The notes below the pieces were generated by a model. The model ran no database searches, was not told where the DNA came from, and worked only from the letters and a program-made list of their open reading frames with translations. A program made the translations under genes and the position numbers. From the NCBI GenBank assembly GCA_003315335.1, contig QNRL01000001.1:914214-978213 (forward strand): 64,000 nt of DNA. Reading direction: 5' to 3'. Origin of the DNA: Pseudocitrobacter faecalis. Its GTDB lineage: Bacteria > Pseudomonadota > Gammaproteobacteria > Enterobacterales > Enterobacteriaceae. This document shows, in pieces, positions 27,924 to 37,115 of the stretch (position 1 is its first letter; each line of letters starts with the position of its first letter).

Positions 27924-29072
27924 TTATTGCAATTGCTGCTGCCTTGCATGCTCTGGTCGCCATACCAGTACGCCGCCAATAAACAGCGCCAGCGCCGCGA
28001 CGCCAAGCGCAGGGTCCAGGCGATGCGTAAGCCAGGTCGATAACGCCGAGGTCATTGGGCCAACCAATTGACCGACTGCATAGCCGGTAGTCAGCAATCC
28101 GGCCATATAGCGCGAGTGACGCGGCGCCAGCTCCCGCCCATATAACAGCGAAAGCTGCACCGCGCAAAGGAAACCGCCGCCCACCAGCGCAGCACCCAAA
28201 GCTAACCCCGGCAAACCAGGCATCAACCACGCGAACAGCACGCCAATCCCCTGCAACCACAGAACCACCGCCAGACGGTGATGGCTTTTACCCAGGTGAC
28301 GCATCGCAATACTCAGAGCGATACCGATTACCGACGCAACGCCAAATATCGGCCAGACAAACTGGGCGAACAGGCTACCGGGAAAGCGCTGCGAGGCCAT
28401 TTGTGAGAGAAAGGTCGCGGGCAAAATATAGCCGAATCCCGCCAGGCTGTAACTCCAGACCAGACGTTTGAGGTCGGCGGTTAAATGTAGCGGTTCGGGC
28501 GTTGTGCCTGACGGATGCAGCGCGCCGGGATGCGGCAACCAGCGCGCCACCAGAATAATCAGCACTAACGCCAGCAGGCCATAAAGCAGCCAGCCCTGCG
28601 ACGCGGTCAGCGACTGAGAGTGGATCCACACCGCCAGCAGACCGCTCAGTGCAATTCCCGCGCCTGGCCCCGCGAAAACAGCGGCACTCAACCCAACATG
28701 GCCTGACTGCGCAAGACGCTCGTTGGTCCAGGCGGCGGTGAGCACCAGCGCCCAACCGCTCATGCAGCCCAGAATCAGGCGCAGTATACCGTGCAGCCAG
28801 GCATTATCGGCCCAAGCGGAAAGCAGCGTGAACACCACCGCCCCGGCAATGCCCAGATACAAGCGCGTTTCAACGTGACGCTGCGCGCGCATCGCATCCC
28901 ACGCGCCAATCAGATAGCCCAGATAGTTCATCGCCGCCACCAGCCCGGCGCTGGTCAGCGTCAGCTGGTTGTCAGCCATCATTAATGGCACCTGGGGGGT
29001 AAAGGCAAAGCGCCCTATCCCCATAATCACCACCAGCACCGTAAAACCGCTGAATGCGATGCGTAAGGCCAT
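27924..29072 (-). CDS. YbfB/YjiJ-family MFS transporter
   Basis: A 382-residue 12-helix MFS protein of the YbfB/YjiJ type. The opening FSGFTVLVVIMGIGRFAFTP is characteristic, followed by AGLVAAMNYLGYLIGA. The substrate is unknown. It is transcribed away from yeiG and ends about 100 bp upstream of the folE start, on the same strand. E. coli K-12 has no gene here. GAGG precedes the ATG. Confidence 0.88.
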   Translation of the reverse strand: MALRIAFSGFTVLVVIMGIGRFAFTPQVPLMMADNQLTLTSAGLVAAMNYLGYLIGAWDAMRAQRHVETRLYLGIAGAVVFTLLSAWADNAWLHGILRLILGCMSGWALVLTAAWTNERLAQSGHVGLSAAVFAGPGAGIALSGLLAVWIHSQSLTASQGWLLYGLLALVLIILVARWLPHPGALHPSGTTPEPLHLTADLKRLVWSYSLAGFGYILPATFLSQMASQRFPGSLFAQFVWPIFGVASVIGIALSIAMRHLGKSHHRLAVVLWLQGIGVLFAWLMPGLPGLALGAALVGGGFLCAVQLSLLYGRELAPRHSRYMAGLLTTGYAVGQLVGPMTSALSTWLTHRLDPALGVAALALFIGGVLVWRPEHARQQQLQ

Positions 29073-29210
29073 ATCGCCTCAATTGTTAACAATAAGTTAT
29101 ATGTATGATGCGATATATCAGGTCGATGCGGAAGTGAAAGTTACTCAACGGCGATGAATTATCTGTATGATGATCCCAGTATTTCTGTTTTTGAATATAA
29201 GGAGCCTTGC

Positions 29211-30047
29211 ATGGAATTGCTTGAAGAACATCGTTGTTTTGAAGGCTGGCAACAACGCTGGCGGCACGACTCCACTACGTTGAACTGCGCTATGACGTTC
29301 AGCATCTTTTTACCGCCTCCCCGCGGGACAACGCCACCGCCGGTACTTTACTGGCTATCCGGCTTGACCTGTACGGACGAGAACTTCACCACGAAAGCGA
29401 ACGCACAGCGCGTTGCCGCTGAGTTGGGCATAGTGCTGGTGATGCCCGATACCAGCCCGCGCGGCGCCGATGTCGCTAATGATGATGGCTATGATCTGGG
29501 CCAGGGCGCGGGTTTTTATCTGAACGCCACGCAGCAGCCGTGGGCAGCACATTTCCGAATGTATGACTATATTCGCGATGAGCTGCCAGCCCTGATTCAG
29601 GATAAGTTCAATGTCAGCGATCGCTGTGCTATCAGCGGTCACTCAATGGGCGGCCACGGCGCACTGCTGCTGGCGCTGAAGAATCCGGATAAATATGTGA
29701 GCGCATCGGCGTTTGCCCCTATTGTGAACCCAGCCACTGTGCCGTGGGGTAAGAAAGCGTTTACAGCGTATCTGGGTGAGGATCAATCCGCCTGGGCGCA
29801 GTGGGACAGTTGTGCGTTGTTGCATGGGAGCCATGCTGATGCGGCGATTCCGATGCTTATCGATCAGGGTGACAACGATCAGTTCCTGGCCGATCAACTG
29901 CAGCCTGCGGTATTCGCGGAGATCGCGCGGCAAAAAGACTGGCCGCTGACGCTGCGCATTCAGCCGGGTTACGATCACAGTTATTTCTTTATTGCGTCGT
30001 TTATTGAGGATCATCTGCGCTTCCATGCGCAGTATTTGTTGAAGTAA
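29211..30047 (+). CDS. yeiG: S-formylglutathione hydrolase YeiG
   Basis: Hydrolyses S-formylglutathione to formate and glutathione in formaldehyde detoxification (esterase D family). The 278-residue protein has the nucleophile elbow GHSMGG with Ser145, LTCTDENF near the N-terminus, and the C-terminal DQGDND and YDHSYFF regions supplying Asp and His. The start at 29211 has AAGGAG 8 bases upstream and gives the E. coli length; the open frame begins 19 codons earlier. It is divergent from the MFS gene and convergent with cirA. Confidence 0.95.
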   Translation: MELLEEHRCFEGWQQRWRHDSTTLNCAMTFSIFLPPPRGTTPPPVLYWLSGLTCTDENFTTKANAQRVAAELGIVLVMPDTSPRGADVANDDGYDLGQGAGFYLNATQQPWAAHFRMYDYIRDELPALIQDKFNVSDRCAISGHSMGGHGALLLALKNPDKYVSASAFAPIVNPATVPWGKKAFTAYLGEDQSAWAQWDSCALLHGSHADAAIPMLIDQGDNDQFLADQLQPAVFAEIARQKDWPLTLRIQPGYDHSYFFIASFIEDHLRFHAQYLLK

Positions 30048-30056
30048 GCGTGGGTT

Positions 30057-30137
30057 GCCGGATGCGGCTACGCCTTATCCGGCCTACGCGTGCATATGAA
30101 CAGGCAGGTCGGATAAGGGCGTCGCCGCATCCGACCT
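30057..30137. repeat. BIME (pair of inverted REP elements)
   Basis: GCCGGATGCGGCTACGCCTT followed by ATCCGGCCTAC (30058-30088) and, 21 bp later, an inverted copy GTCGGATAAGGGCGTCGCCG-CATCCGAC (30109-30136). Together they fill the gap between the convergent yeiG and cirA, which otherwise has no terminator. Confidence 0.92.
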
Positions 30138-30153
30138 TACCGCTACCGCACCA

Positions 30154-32124
30154 TCAGAAGCGGTAATCCACCGCCATAAAGTAGCGACGACCATCTTCGT
30201 TATAGCTGTAGTCATCACGACTCAGGTCTTTATCCCCCAGGTTGAGCACACCGGCACGGAGCTTAACGTTTTGCGTGGCCTGCCATGCACCGCCCATGTC
30301 CCACGTCGTGTAGCCGCCCGGCGTTTTCGACGTTGCGCTCACCGCACGCTGTTCGCCGTTGTAACGCGCCGCCAGGTAGAACGACCAGTCCTGTACCGGC
30401 GTCCAGTCTACGCGACCGTTAGCCGTATGGAACGGCAGCTCCTTCAACGGCTTATTCCCGCCATTACTGAGATCGCGACCATCGTTGTAGGTGTAGTTCA
30501 GCGTCACTTTCCACTGCTCACCAAACGGCACTTTCAGCTCGGTTTCTACACCCTGAATTCGTGCTTTATTCACGTTGTAATACGCGAAAATTGGCTTGCC
30601 GCTGGAATCAAAACCGACGAAGTTGGAATAGCCTGGCGCTGCGCTGACATCAGAAGTACGCGCAATGTTGATCATATCTTCCACATCGTTGCGGAAGGTG
30701 GTCACGCTACCCTGCACGCCTTCCAGCCAGCCCTCTTCCCCCTGATAGTAGAGGCCGATTTCCCAGCTTTCGCTGGTTTCAGGTTTCAGGTCAGGGCTCC
30801 CCACGATACGGCAGCCCCCGCGGCAGGAGTTAGTCGTCCAGTCGGGGCTCAATTGCAGCAACGATGGCGCTTTAAAGGCCGTTGCCCAGCCGCCTTTCAC
30901 CGTAATGGTATCCGTCGCGCTATAAACGAGGTAAGCACGCGGGCTCCAGTGGTCGCCATAGGTTTCGTGATCGTCCATACGAATACCGGTGGTCAGCGCC
31001 AGTGGTTCAAAAATACGCCATTCATCTTCAATAAACAGCGCGTACTGACTGGCAGAGGTCTCGCTGCTGGTGCCGCCAGTGAGGTTAACCGGATCTTTCA
31101 GCTTGTCGTGTCGCCATTCGCCGCCGAACGTGATCAACTGGTTGATAGCGCCTACCGGCAGCACATATTTACCGTCGATGGTGTTGCTTTCTGAGGTGAT
31201 TGGGCTGCTGTTGCCAGGATTCTTGTTATCGACTTTTTCGCCGTAGAACTTCAGCTCGCTGTTACCGACATCCCAACGACCGTTATGACTCAGGGAATAG
31301 TTTTGACGCTCAAGACGGTTCTTATCCAGCGAGTCTGAATTTCTGTCCTGACGGTCAAAACCGTAACCGGCGGTGATGTCCTGATTATCCGTGGGTGTCC
31401 AGGCAAATTCGACGTTGGCGTCGCGGCTGGTAAAGCCTTCGATGCGCGGCGTTTCGCCGGTAGCGCTGGTGGTGGACGATTCCTGCTTATCTTTCTCACG
31501 TTTGGAGAGGCTACCAAAGGCTTTCACTCCCAGTACGCCATCCACTAATGGGCCGCTGGTAAAGAACTGGCCATTGTAAGTATCGCCACGATCGCGGTTT
31601 TCCTGAATGGTGGTGTCAGCCGTGATGCTGCCCGTCCACTTCTGACCAATCTTTTTGGTGATGATGTTGACCACGCCGCCCAGCGCATCGGAACCGTAGA
31701 GCGAAGACATTGGCCCGCGCACCACTTCGATACGCTCGATGGAATCTGCCGGGATCCAGTTCAGGTCAAAATCGTTATGACGGAAAACGGCGTTGCGCGA
31801 ATTCACGCGTTTACCATCGATGAGAATCAGAGTGTAGCTGCTGTCGAGGCCGCGAATACTCACGCCCTGGCGGTTATCGCCTTCATTGGTGAGCTGTACA
31901 CCCGGCACTTCCTTGAGGATATCTTTCAGGTTTTGCACCGGCTTGCGTTGCAGATCTTCCTGAGTGATCACGCTGATACTGGCGGGGGCATCTTTGACGC
32001 TCTGCTCGGTTGCAGCAGCGGTGACGACCATTTGTTCGCCTTCAGTGGCGGCGGTAACCGGCAGCGCCAGTGACAAAGCGGACACGCAGAGCCCGCCCCG
32101 GACGAAGGGGTTTAACCTGAACAT
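30154..32124 (-). CDS. cirA: Catecholate siderophore / colicin I receptor CirA
   Basis: A 656-residue TonB-dependent outer-membrane receptor that takes up linear catecholate siderophores in E. coli and is used by colicin I. It has a signal peptide ([11 protein letters not shown]), the TonB box EQMVVTA near residue 30, the plug ([39 protein letters not shown]) and a 22-strand barrel ending in the typical C-terminal [13 protein letters not shown] precedes the ATG. A Fur box lies upstream. It ends against the BIME shared with yeiG. Confidence 0.96.
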   Translation of the reverse strand: MFRLNPFVRGGLCVSALSLALPVTAATEGEQMVVTAAATEQSVKDAPASISVITQEDLQRKPVQNLKDILKEVPGVQLTNEGDNRQGVSIRGLDSSYTLILIDGKRVNSRNAVFRHNDFDLNWIPADSIERIEVVRGPMSSLYGSDALGGVVNIITKKIGQKWTGSITADTTIQENRDRGDTYNGQFFTSGPLVDGVLGVKAFGSLSKREKDKQESSTTSATGETPRIEGFTSRDANVEFAWTPTDNQDITAGYGFDRQDRNSDSLDKNRLERQNYSLSHNGRWDVGNSELKFYGEKVDNKNPGNSSPITSESNTIDGKYVLPVGAINQLITFGGEWRHDKLKDPVNLTGGTSSETSASQYALFIEDEWRIFEPLALTTGIRMDDHETYGDHWSPRAYLVYSATDTITVKGGWATAFKAPSLLQLSPDWTTNSCRGGCRIVGSPDLKPETSESWEIGLYYQGEEGWLEGVQGSVTTFRNDVEDMINIARTSDVSAAPGYSNFVGFDSSGKPIFAYYNVNKARIQGVETELKVPFGEQWKVTLNYTYNDGRDLSNGGNKPLKELPFHTANGRVDWTPVQDWSFYLAARYNGEQRAVSATSKTPGGYTTWDMGGAWQATQNVKLRAGVLNLGDKDLSRDDYSYNEDGRRYFMAVDYRF

Positions 32125-32460
32125 TCCAAATCTCCATGAGGTGAATACGTAATTATTTCAAAAGGGTATTGCTCACACTGACTGCTTCACGCTGCTGACC
32201 TTCAGCGCTTATTTTTTTATGCAGATGTGGCTGTCGCCTCTTGTCGGTCACGATTTACCGTAAGAGAGGGAGTGGCTTCATCCAGTATTAACGCGGAGAT
32301 GATAAAGAGAATGATAACAATTATCAATTTAGTTATTTAAAGTTATGTCAATATGTAATCGTTTAATTCTATCAATAGGGGAATAATCTTAGGCGGGATG
32401 TAATTTTGGGTAAAAAAAAGCCCTCTTTGCGTGAAGAGGGCTTCTCAGACTGAGCGCTAA
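32125..32460. promoter_or_regulatory. cirA control region with Fur box
   Basis: Between cirA and lysP, GAATGATAACAATTATCAA (32309-32327) is a good Fur box (two inverted GATAAT-type repeats), fitting iron control of cirA. The remainder is AT-rich and ends at the lysP terminator. No open frame is convincing. Confidence 0.8.
32412..32442 (-). terminator. lysP terminator
   Basis: The stem AAGCCCTCTT/AAGAGGGCTT (minus strand), with a short loop, is followed by a run of eight Ts. It lies about 20 bp after the lysP stop. Confidence 0.9.
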
Positions 32461-33930
32461 TTATTTCTTAAAGCGCTCCGGGAAGTGCATTTCGCTGTAG
32501 CGAACGAAGCGTGTTCCACGGCTCAGCTTGTAACCAAACCAGATAATCAGGAACAGCGGAATACCGATATAAGTCGCGGCAACAGCCCCCCAGTCGATGG
32601 TATCGGCCAGGAACGCTTCATAGTTCTGGCCCAGGGTGATAATCAGGCACAGGACGAACGCGAAGATCGGCCCCAGCGGGAAGAACCCGGAACGGTACGG
32701 CAGATTGTTAATATCATTGCCCTGCATCACGTAACCACGACGGAAGCGATAGTGACTGATGGCTATCCCCAGCCAGGCGATGAAGCCTGTCATCCCGGAG
32801 GTGTTCAGCAGCCACAGGTAAACGGTCTGGTTGCCAAACATAGAGGTCAGGAAGCACAGGCCCGCAATCACCGTAGTTGCATACAGCGCGTTACGCGGCA
32901 CGCCGCCTTTTGACAACTTCGAGAAGATACGCGGTGCTTTACCGTCGCACGCCAGGGTATAAAGCATACGCGTGGATGCGTACATCCCGGAGTTCCCCGC
33001 CGACAGTACCGCCGTCAGGATAACGGCATTCATCACCGCGGCCGCTGAGAGCAGACCCGCATGCTGGAAGACCAGGGTGAACGGGCTGACGCTGATGTCT
33101 TTAACATCATTACGCAGCAGGCTCGGATCGGTATACGGAATAATCAGGCTGATAATCAGAATGGCGAACACATAGAACAGCAGGATTCGCCAGAACACCT
33201 GACGCACCGCACGCGGAATGTTTTTCTCTGGATCTTCAGACTCCCCCGCCGCGATACCAATCAGCTCGGTACCCTGGAAGGAGAAACCGACAATCATCGC
33301 CACGCCAATCATCGCCGACAACCCACCGGCAAACGGCGCATCGCCGGTTGTCCAGTTGCTCCAGCCCACAGGCTGTGCGCCTTTGAAGATGCCAATAATC
33401 ATCATCACACCCACAACGATGAAGATGATGACGGTGGCGACTTTAATTAGCGAGAACCAGTATTCTGCTTCGCCGAAGCCTTTAACAGAGATGTAGTTAA
33501 GCAGGAAAATGACGCACAGGAACACGGCGCTCCAGATCCAGCCCGGCGTATCCGGGAACCACCAGCTCATCACCAGTTGTGCGGCGACCAGGTCAACGGC
33601 GATTGTCACCGCCCAGTTGTACCAGTAGTTCCAGCCCAGCGCGAAGCCGAAGCCCTCTTCAACATAGTTCTGACCATAAGTGGCGAACGAACCGGAAACC
33701 GGCATGTATGCCGCCAGTTCGCCCAGACTGGTCATCAGGAAGTACACCATCAGGCCAATCAGAATATAGGAGAATAACGCCCCGCCGGGGCCTGCTGCGG
33801 AAATGGTTGCGCCTGATGCGACAAAAAGGCCTGTACCGATTGAACCGCCAATGGCGATCATCGTCAGGTGACGCGCCTTGAGTTCGCGACGGAGCGCGGG
33901 CGCTTGTGTGGTTTTAGTTTCGGAACCCAT
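32461..33930 (-). CDS. lysP: Lysine-specific permease LysP
   Basis: A 489-residue, 12-helix amino acid permease of the APC family importing L-lysine, also a co-sensor of CadC in E. coli. It starts MGSETKTTQAPALRRELKAR and the APC signature IAIGGSIGTGLFVASGATIS follows, with WNYWYNWAVTIAVDLVAAQL. The start at 33930 gives exactly the E. coli length; a longer frame begins at 33990. It is followed by its terminator and preceded by yeiE on the same strand. Confidence 0.96.
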   Translation of the reverse strand: MGSETKTTQAPALRRELKARHLTMIAIGGSIGTGLFVASGATISAAGPGGALFSYILIGLMVYFLMTSLGELAAYMPVSGSFATYGQNYVEEGFGFALGWNYWYNWAVTIAVDLVAAQLVMSWWFPDTPGWIWSAVFLCVIFLLNYISVKGFGEAEYWFSLIKVATVIIFIVVGVMMIIGIFKGAQPVGWSNWTTGDAPFAGGLSAMIGVAMIVGFSFQGTELIGIAAGESEDPEKNIPRAVRQVFWRILLFYVFAILIISLIIPYTDPSLLRNDVKDISVSPFTLVFQHAGLLSAAAVMNAVILTAVLSAGNSGMYASTRMLYTLACDGKAPRIFSKLSKGGVPRNALYATTVIAGLCFLTSMFGNQTVYLWLLNTSGMTGFIAWLGIAISHYRFRRGYVMQGNDINNLPYRSGFFPLGPIFAFVLCLIITLGQNYEAFLADTIDWGAVAATYIGIPLFLIIWFGYKLSRGTRFVRYSEMHFPERFKK

Positions 33931-34064
33931 GTGAAAATACTGTCCATCCAAAAATTGAGGCGCGATTGTAGCAGACGATAAGCGCATCATCTGGCAGAAA
34001 TGCGCAGTTATAAGAGACCTTCATGATTAGCGGCCAATTATAAGTAAAGCAGTACATGCTGTGG

Positions 34065-34083
34065 CTGGCGAGTTTCTCGCCAG
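34065..34083 (-). other. Hairpin after yeiE
   Basis: A perfect 8-bp stem CTGGCGAG/CTCGCCAG with a 3-base loop lies 10 bp beyond the yeiE stop, upstream of lysP. No T run follows, so it may stabilise or attenuate rather than terminate. Confidence 0.6.
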
Positions 34084-34093
34084 CTGGCGACCT

Positions 34094-34963
34094 CTATGAG
34101 ATGGTGCAGTATGAGAGAAAACGCTGTAACGCATTAGAAAGATGTTTCTGCCGATGATGAATGCGCCACAGCGTGCGGTTCAGGCCCGGTAACGGCACCG
34201 TCACCTCAACCAGTTTTCCGCTTTCCAGCTGTTCGGCAATCACCCGACGGGACAGACAACTGATGCCGAGCCCGTGGCGCACCGCATGTTTGATGGCTTC
34301 TGAGTTGCCAAGCTCCATCCCCAGGCGGAACTGCGGCAAATGTGAAAGCAGCAGATAATCGACGATTTCGCGGGTACCGGAGCCTTTCTCACGCAAAATC
34401 CACGGCTGCGCCGACAAACGCGCGAGGGTCACCTCCCCTACCAGCAATGGCGAATCCGGTGCGGCAAACACCACCAGTTCATCCTCCAGCCAGGGCTCCG
34501 CCACGATATCTGCTGAATGACACGGCCCCTCAATAAAACCGATATCCACGCGAAAATCCGCCACGGCATTAATGGCATCCTGGCTGTTGCCGACGCTAAG
34601 CTCAATCGGCAAATCAGGAAAATCCCGGCGATAGCGACCAATCATTTCCGGCAGGAGATAGTTACCGATAGTGCTACTGGCGTAGACGCGGATGGCACCG
34701 TTATCTTCCCGGAACAGTTGCTCAATTTCAGTTGCTTGTTCCAGCAGCGCCAGCGCGCGCGGATAAAGCAGACGTCCGTGCTCATTCACCACCAGCCGTT
34801 TACCGACGCGGTCAAAAAGCTGCACGCCCAGTTGCCCTTCGAGATCGGTTAACGCCGCGCTGACCGCAGACTGTGACAGCGCCAGCATCTGCGAGGCCTG
34901 GGTGGTGGAACCGCTTTTAAGTACTTCCGCGAACACTTCAAGCTGTCGCAGCGTGATATGCAT
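34094..34963 (-). CDS. yeiE: LysR-type regulator YeiE
   Basis: A 289-residue LysR regulator close to E. coli YeiE (293), which has been tied to sulfite response and iron regulation. [23 protein letters not shown] and [19 protein letters not shown]. The effector domain starts at [17 protein letters not shown]. The C-terminus is a few residues shorter than E. coli. It diverges from yeiH, with an AT-rich palindrome between them. Confidence 0.95.
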   Translation of the reverse strand: MHITLRQLEVFAEVLKSGSTTQASQMLALSQSAVSAALTDLEGQLGVQLFDRVGKRLVVNEHGRLLYPRALALLEQATEIEQLFREDNGAIRVYASSTIGNYLLPEMIGRYRRDFPDLPIELSVGNSQDAINAVADFRVDIGFIEGPCHSADIVAEPWLEDELVVFAAPDSPLLVGEVTLARLSAQPWILREKGSGTREIVDYLLLSHLPQFRLGMELGNSEAIKHAVRHGLGISCLSRRVIAEQLESGKLVEVTVPLPGLNRTLWRIHHRQKHLSNALQRFLSYCTIS

Positions 34964-35003
34964 ATCTTTCCTGCCCGTTAAATCGGTGCTTACCAGTTAT
35001 TAC

Positions 35004-35025
35004 GATTAATTATAAATATATAATC
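35004..35025. promoter_or_regulatory. AT-rich palindrome between yeiE and yeiH
   Basis: GATTA-N12-TAATC is an imperfect 22-bp palindrome (16 of 22 positions symmetrical) centred in the divergent gap, where a LysR operator (T-N11-A) would be expected. It is a candidate YeiE site controlling yeiE and yeiH; the role is inferred from position. Confidence 0.45.
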
Positions 35026-35081
35026 AATTTTATCTTTAAACCAGCACGGCGTAATCTTTTGCCCAGACAAAGGAGAAGGTT

Positions 35082-36131
35082 ATGGCAGAAATCACATTAC
35101 GCGAACCTCATCGTACTGTAAGACACTATCTCCCCGGGCTGGCGCTTAGCGCGGTGATCACCGGGGCAGCACTGTGGGCCGGGAACATTCCCGCTATTTC
35201 AGGCGCAGGCTTCAGTGCATTAACGCTGGCTATCCTGCTGGGGATGGTCATCGGTAACACGGTTTACCCTAAAATCTGGCAGTCCTGCGACGGCGGCGTC
35301 CTGTTTGCCAAACAGCACCTGCTGCGGCTCGGTATCATTCTTTATGGCTTCCGCCTGACGTTTTCGCAAATTGCTGAAGTGGGCGTCAGCGGGATTGCCA
35401 CCGATGCCCTCACGCTGACCAGCACCTTTTTACTGGCCTGTTGGTTGGGGCAAAAGGTATTTGGTTTGGATAAACAAACCAGCTGGCTGATTGGTGCGGG
35501 TAGCAGTATCTGTGGTGCGGCAGCCGTACTGGCGACGGAACCGGTGGTAAAAGCAGAAGCGAGTAAAGTGACCGTAGCAGTCGCGACCGTCGTTATCTTC
35601 GGTACGCTGGCTATTTTCCTTTACCCGGCGATGTACCCACTGCTGGCACACTGGTTCACCCCGGAAACCTACGGCATCTATATTGGTTCAACCATGCACG
35701 AAGTGGCGCAGGTGGTTGCTGCGGGTCATGCGATTAACCCGGATGCGGAAAACGCGGCGGTGATATCGAAAATGCTGCGTGTGATGATGCTGGCTCCGTT
35801 CCTGCTCATTCTGGCAGCGCGAGTGAAGCAACTTGCTCCGGCGGGCAGCGGTCAGAAAAGTAAAATCACTATCCCCTGGTTTGCGGTGCTGTTCATTGTG
35901 GTCGCGATTTTCAACTCCTTCCACCTGTTGCCGAAAGCCGTAGTGGATGTGCTGGTGACGCTGGATACAGTTCTGCTGGCAATGGCGATGGCGGCGCTGG
36001 GCTTAACCACCCACGTGAGCGCGTTGAAAAAAGCCGGTGCAAAACCGATGCTGATGGCGCTGGTGCTGTTCATCTGGTTAATCGTCGGCGGTGGCGCTAT
36101 CAACCTTGCGGTTCACGCCCTGATGGCATAA
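35082..36131 (+). CDS. yeiH: UPF0324 inner-membrane protein YeiH
   Basis: A 349-residue membrane protein with about ten helices, from the UPF0324/PSE family (conserved hypothetical sulfate/sulfite-type exporters). The conserved [21 protein letters not shown] and [17 protein letters not shown] are present. Divergent from yeiE, whose product probably regulates it; the YeiE link to sulfite hints at a sulfur oxyanion role (inference). AAGGAGAAGG precedes the ATG. Confidence 0.93.
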   Translation: MAEITLREPHRTVRHYLPGLALSAVITGAALWAGNIPAISGAGFSALTLAILLGMVIGNTVYPKIWQSCDGGVLFAKQHLLRLGIILYGFRLTFSQIAEVGVSGIATDALTLTSTFLLACWLGQKVFGLDKQTSWLIGAGSSICGAAAVLATEPVVKAEASKVTVAVATVVIFGTLAIFLYPAMYPLLAHWFTPETYGIYIGSTMHEVAQVVAAGHAINPDAENAAVISKMLRVMMLAPFLLILAARVKQLAPAGSGQKSKITIPWFAVLFIVVAIFNSFHLLPKAVVDVLVTLDTVLLAMAMAALGLTTHVSALKKAGAKPMLMALVLFIWLIVGGGAINLAVHALMA

Positions 36132-36211
36132 TCCATCACGACTTCTCCCTGTTAACCCGCTATGATTACGGTTTGCTTTCCCCTCCTCTGGCGGGTTTAA
36201 CAGGAGTCGTT

Positions 36212-37069
36212 ATGAAATACATTGGAGCGCACGTGAGCGCCTCCGGCGGCGTAGCCAACGCAGCCATTCGTGCAGCAGAATTAGAAGCGACCGCTTTCGC
36301 CCTGTTCACCAAAAATCAGCGCCAGTGGCGCGCCGCCCCTCTCACAACCGAAGTGATTGATGATTTCAAAGCGGCCTGCGAAAAATATCACTACACCGCC
36401 GCGCAAATCCTTCCCCACGACAGCTATCTGATTAACCTCGGTCATCCTGTGGAAGAGGCGCTGGAAAAATCTCGCGAAGCTTTTATTGATGAGCTCAGCC
36501 GCTGCCAGCAGCTTGGCCTGACGCTGCTGAACTTCCACCCCGGCAGCCACCTGATGCAAATTGATGAAGATAAGTGCCTGGCGCGTATCGCTGAATCCAT
36601 CAACATCGCGCTGGCGCAAACCGAAGGCGTGACCGCGGTGATTGAAAACACGGCCGGTCAGGGCAGCAACCTTGGCTTTAAATTCGAACATCTGGCGGCC
36701 ATCATCGACGGTGTGGAAGATAAATCCCGCGTCGGCGTCTGCATTGATACCTGCCACGCCTTTGCCGCCGGATACGATCTGCGTACGACTGACGAATGTG
36801 CAAAAACCTTTGCCGAATTTGAGCGTATCGTGGGCTTTAACTACCTGCGCGGGATGCACCTCAATGATGCAAAAAGCGCCTTCGGCAGCCGCGTCGACCG
36901 CCATAACAGCCTCGGTGAAGGCAATATCGGCCACGATGCCTTCCGCTGGATTATGCAGGACAACCGTTTTGACGGTATTCCGCTAATTCTGGAAACCACA
37001 AACCCGGATATCTGGGCTGAAGAGATTGCGTGGCTGAAAGCGCAGCAAACTGAAACGGCGGAAGCCTGA
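36212..37069 (+). CDS. nfo: Endonuclease IV
   Basis: An AP endonuclease that cleaves 5' to abasic sites and repairs oxidised 3' ends. The 285-residue TIM-barrel enzyme contains the metal-binding sequences [57 protein letters not shown] and LETTNPD, covering all the trinuclear Zn ligands. The start ATG has CAGGAG upstream. In E. coli eight genes separate nfo from fruA; here only 46 bp with a terminator do. Confidence 0.97.
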   Translation: MKYIGAHVSASGGVANAAIRAAELEATAFALFTKNQRQWRAAPLTTEVIDDFKAACEKYHYTAAQILPHDSYLINLGHPVEEALEKSREAFIDELSRCQQLGLTLLNFHPGSHLMQIDEDKCLARIAESINIALAQTEGVTAVIENTAGQGSNLGFKFEHLAAIIDGVEDKSRVGVCIDTCHAFAAGYDLRTTDECAKTFAEFERIVGFNYLRGMHLNDAKSAFGSRVDRHNSLGEGNIGHDAFRWIMQDNRFDGIPLILETTNPDIWAEEIAWLKAQQTETAEA

Positions 37070-37072
37070 TGT

Positions 37073-37101
37073 AAAAAAGGGCCGAAGATTCGGCCCTTTT
37101 A
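37073..37101. terminator. Bidirectional terminator between nfo and fruA
   Basis: AAAAGGGCCGAA/TTCGGCCCTTTT forms a strong stem with a 3-base loop; A and T runs flank it, so it can serve both convergent genes. Confidence 0.92.
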
Positions 37102-37115
37102 TCGTTTAAGCACGC

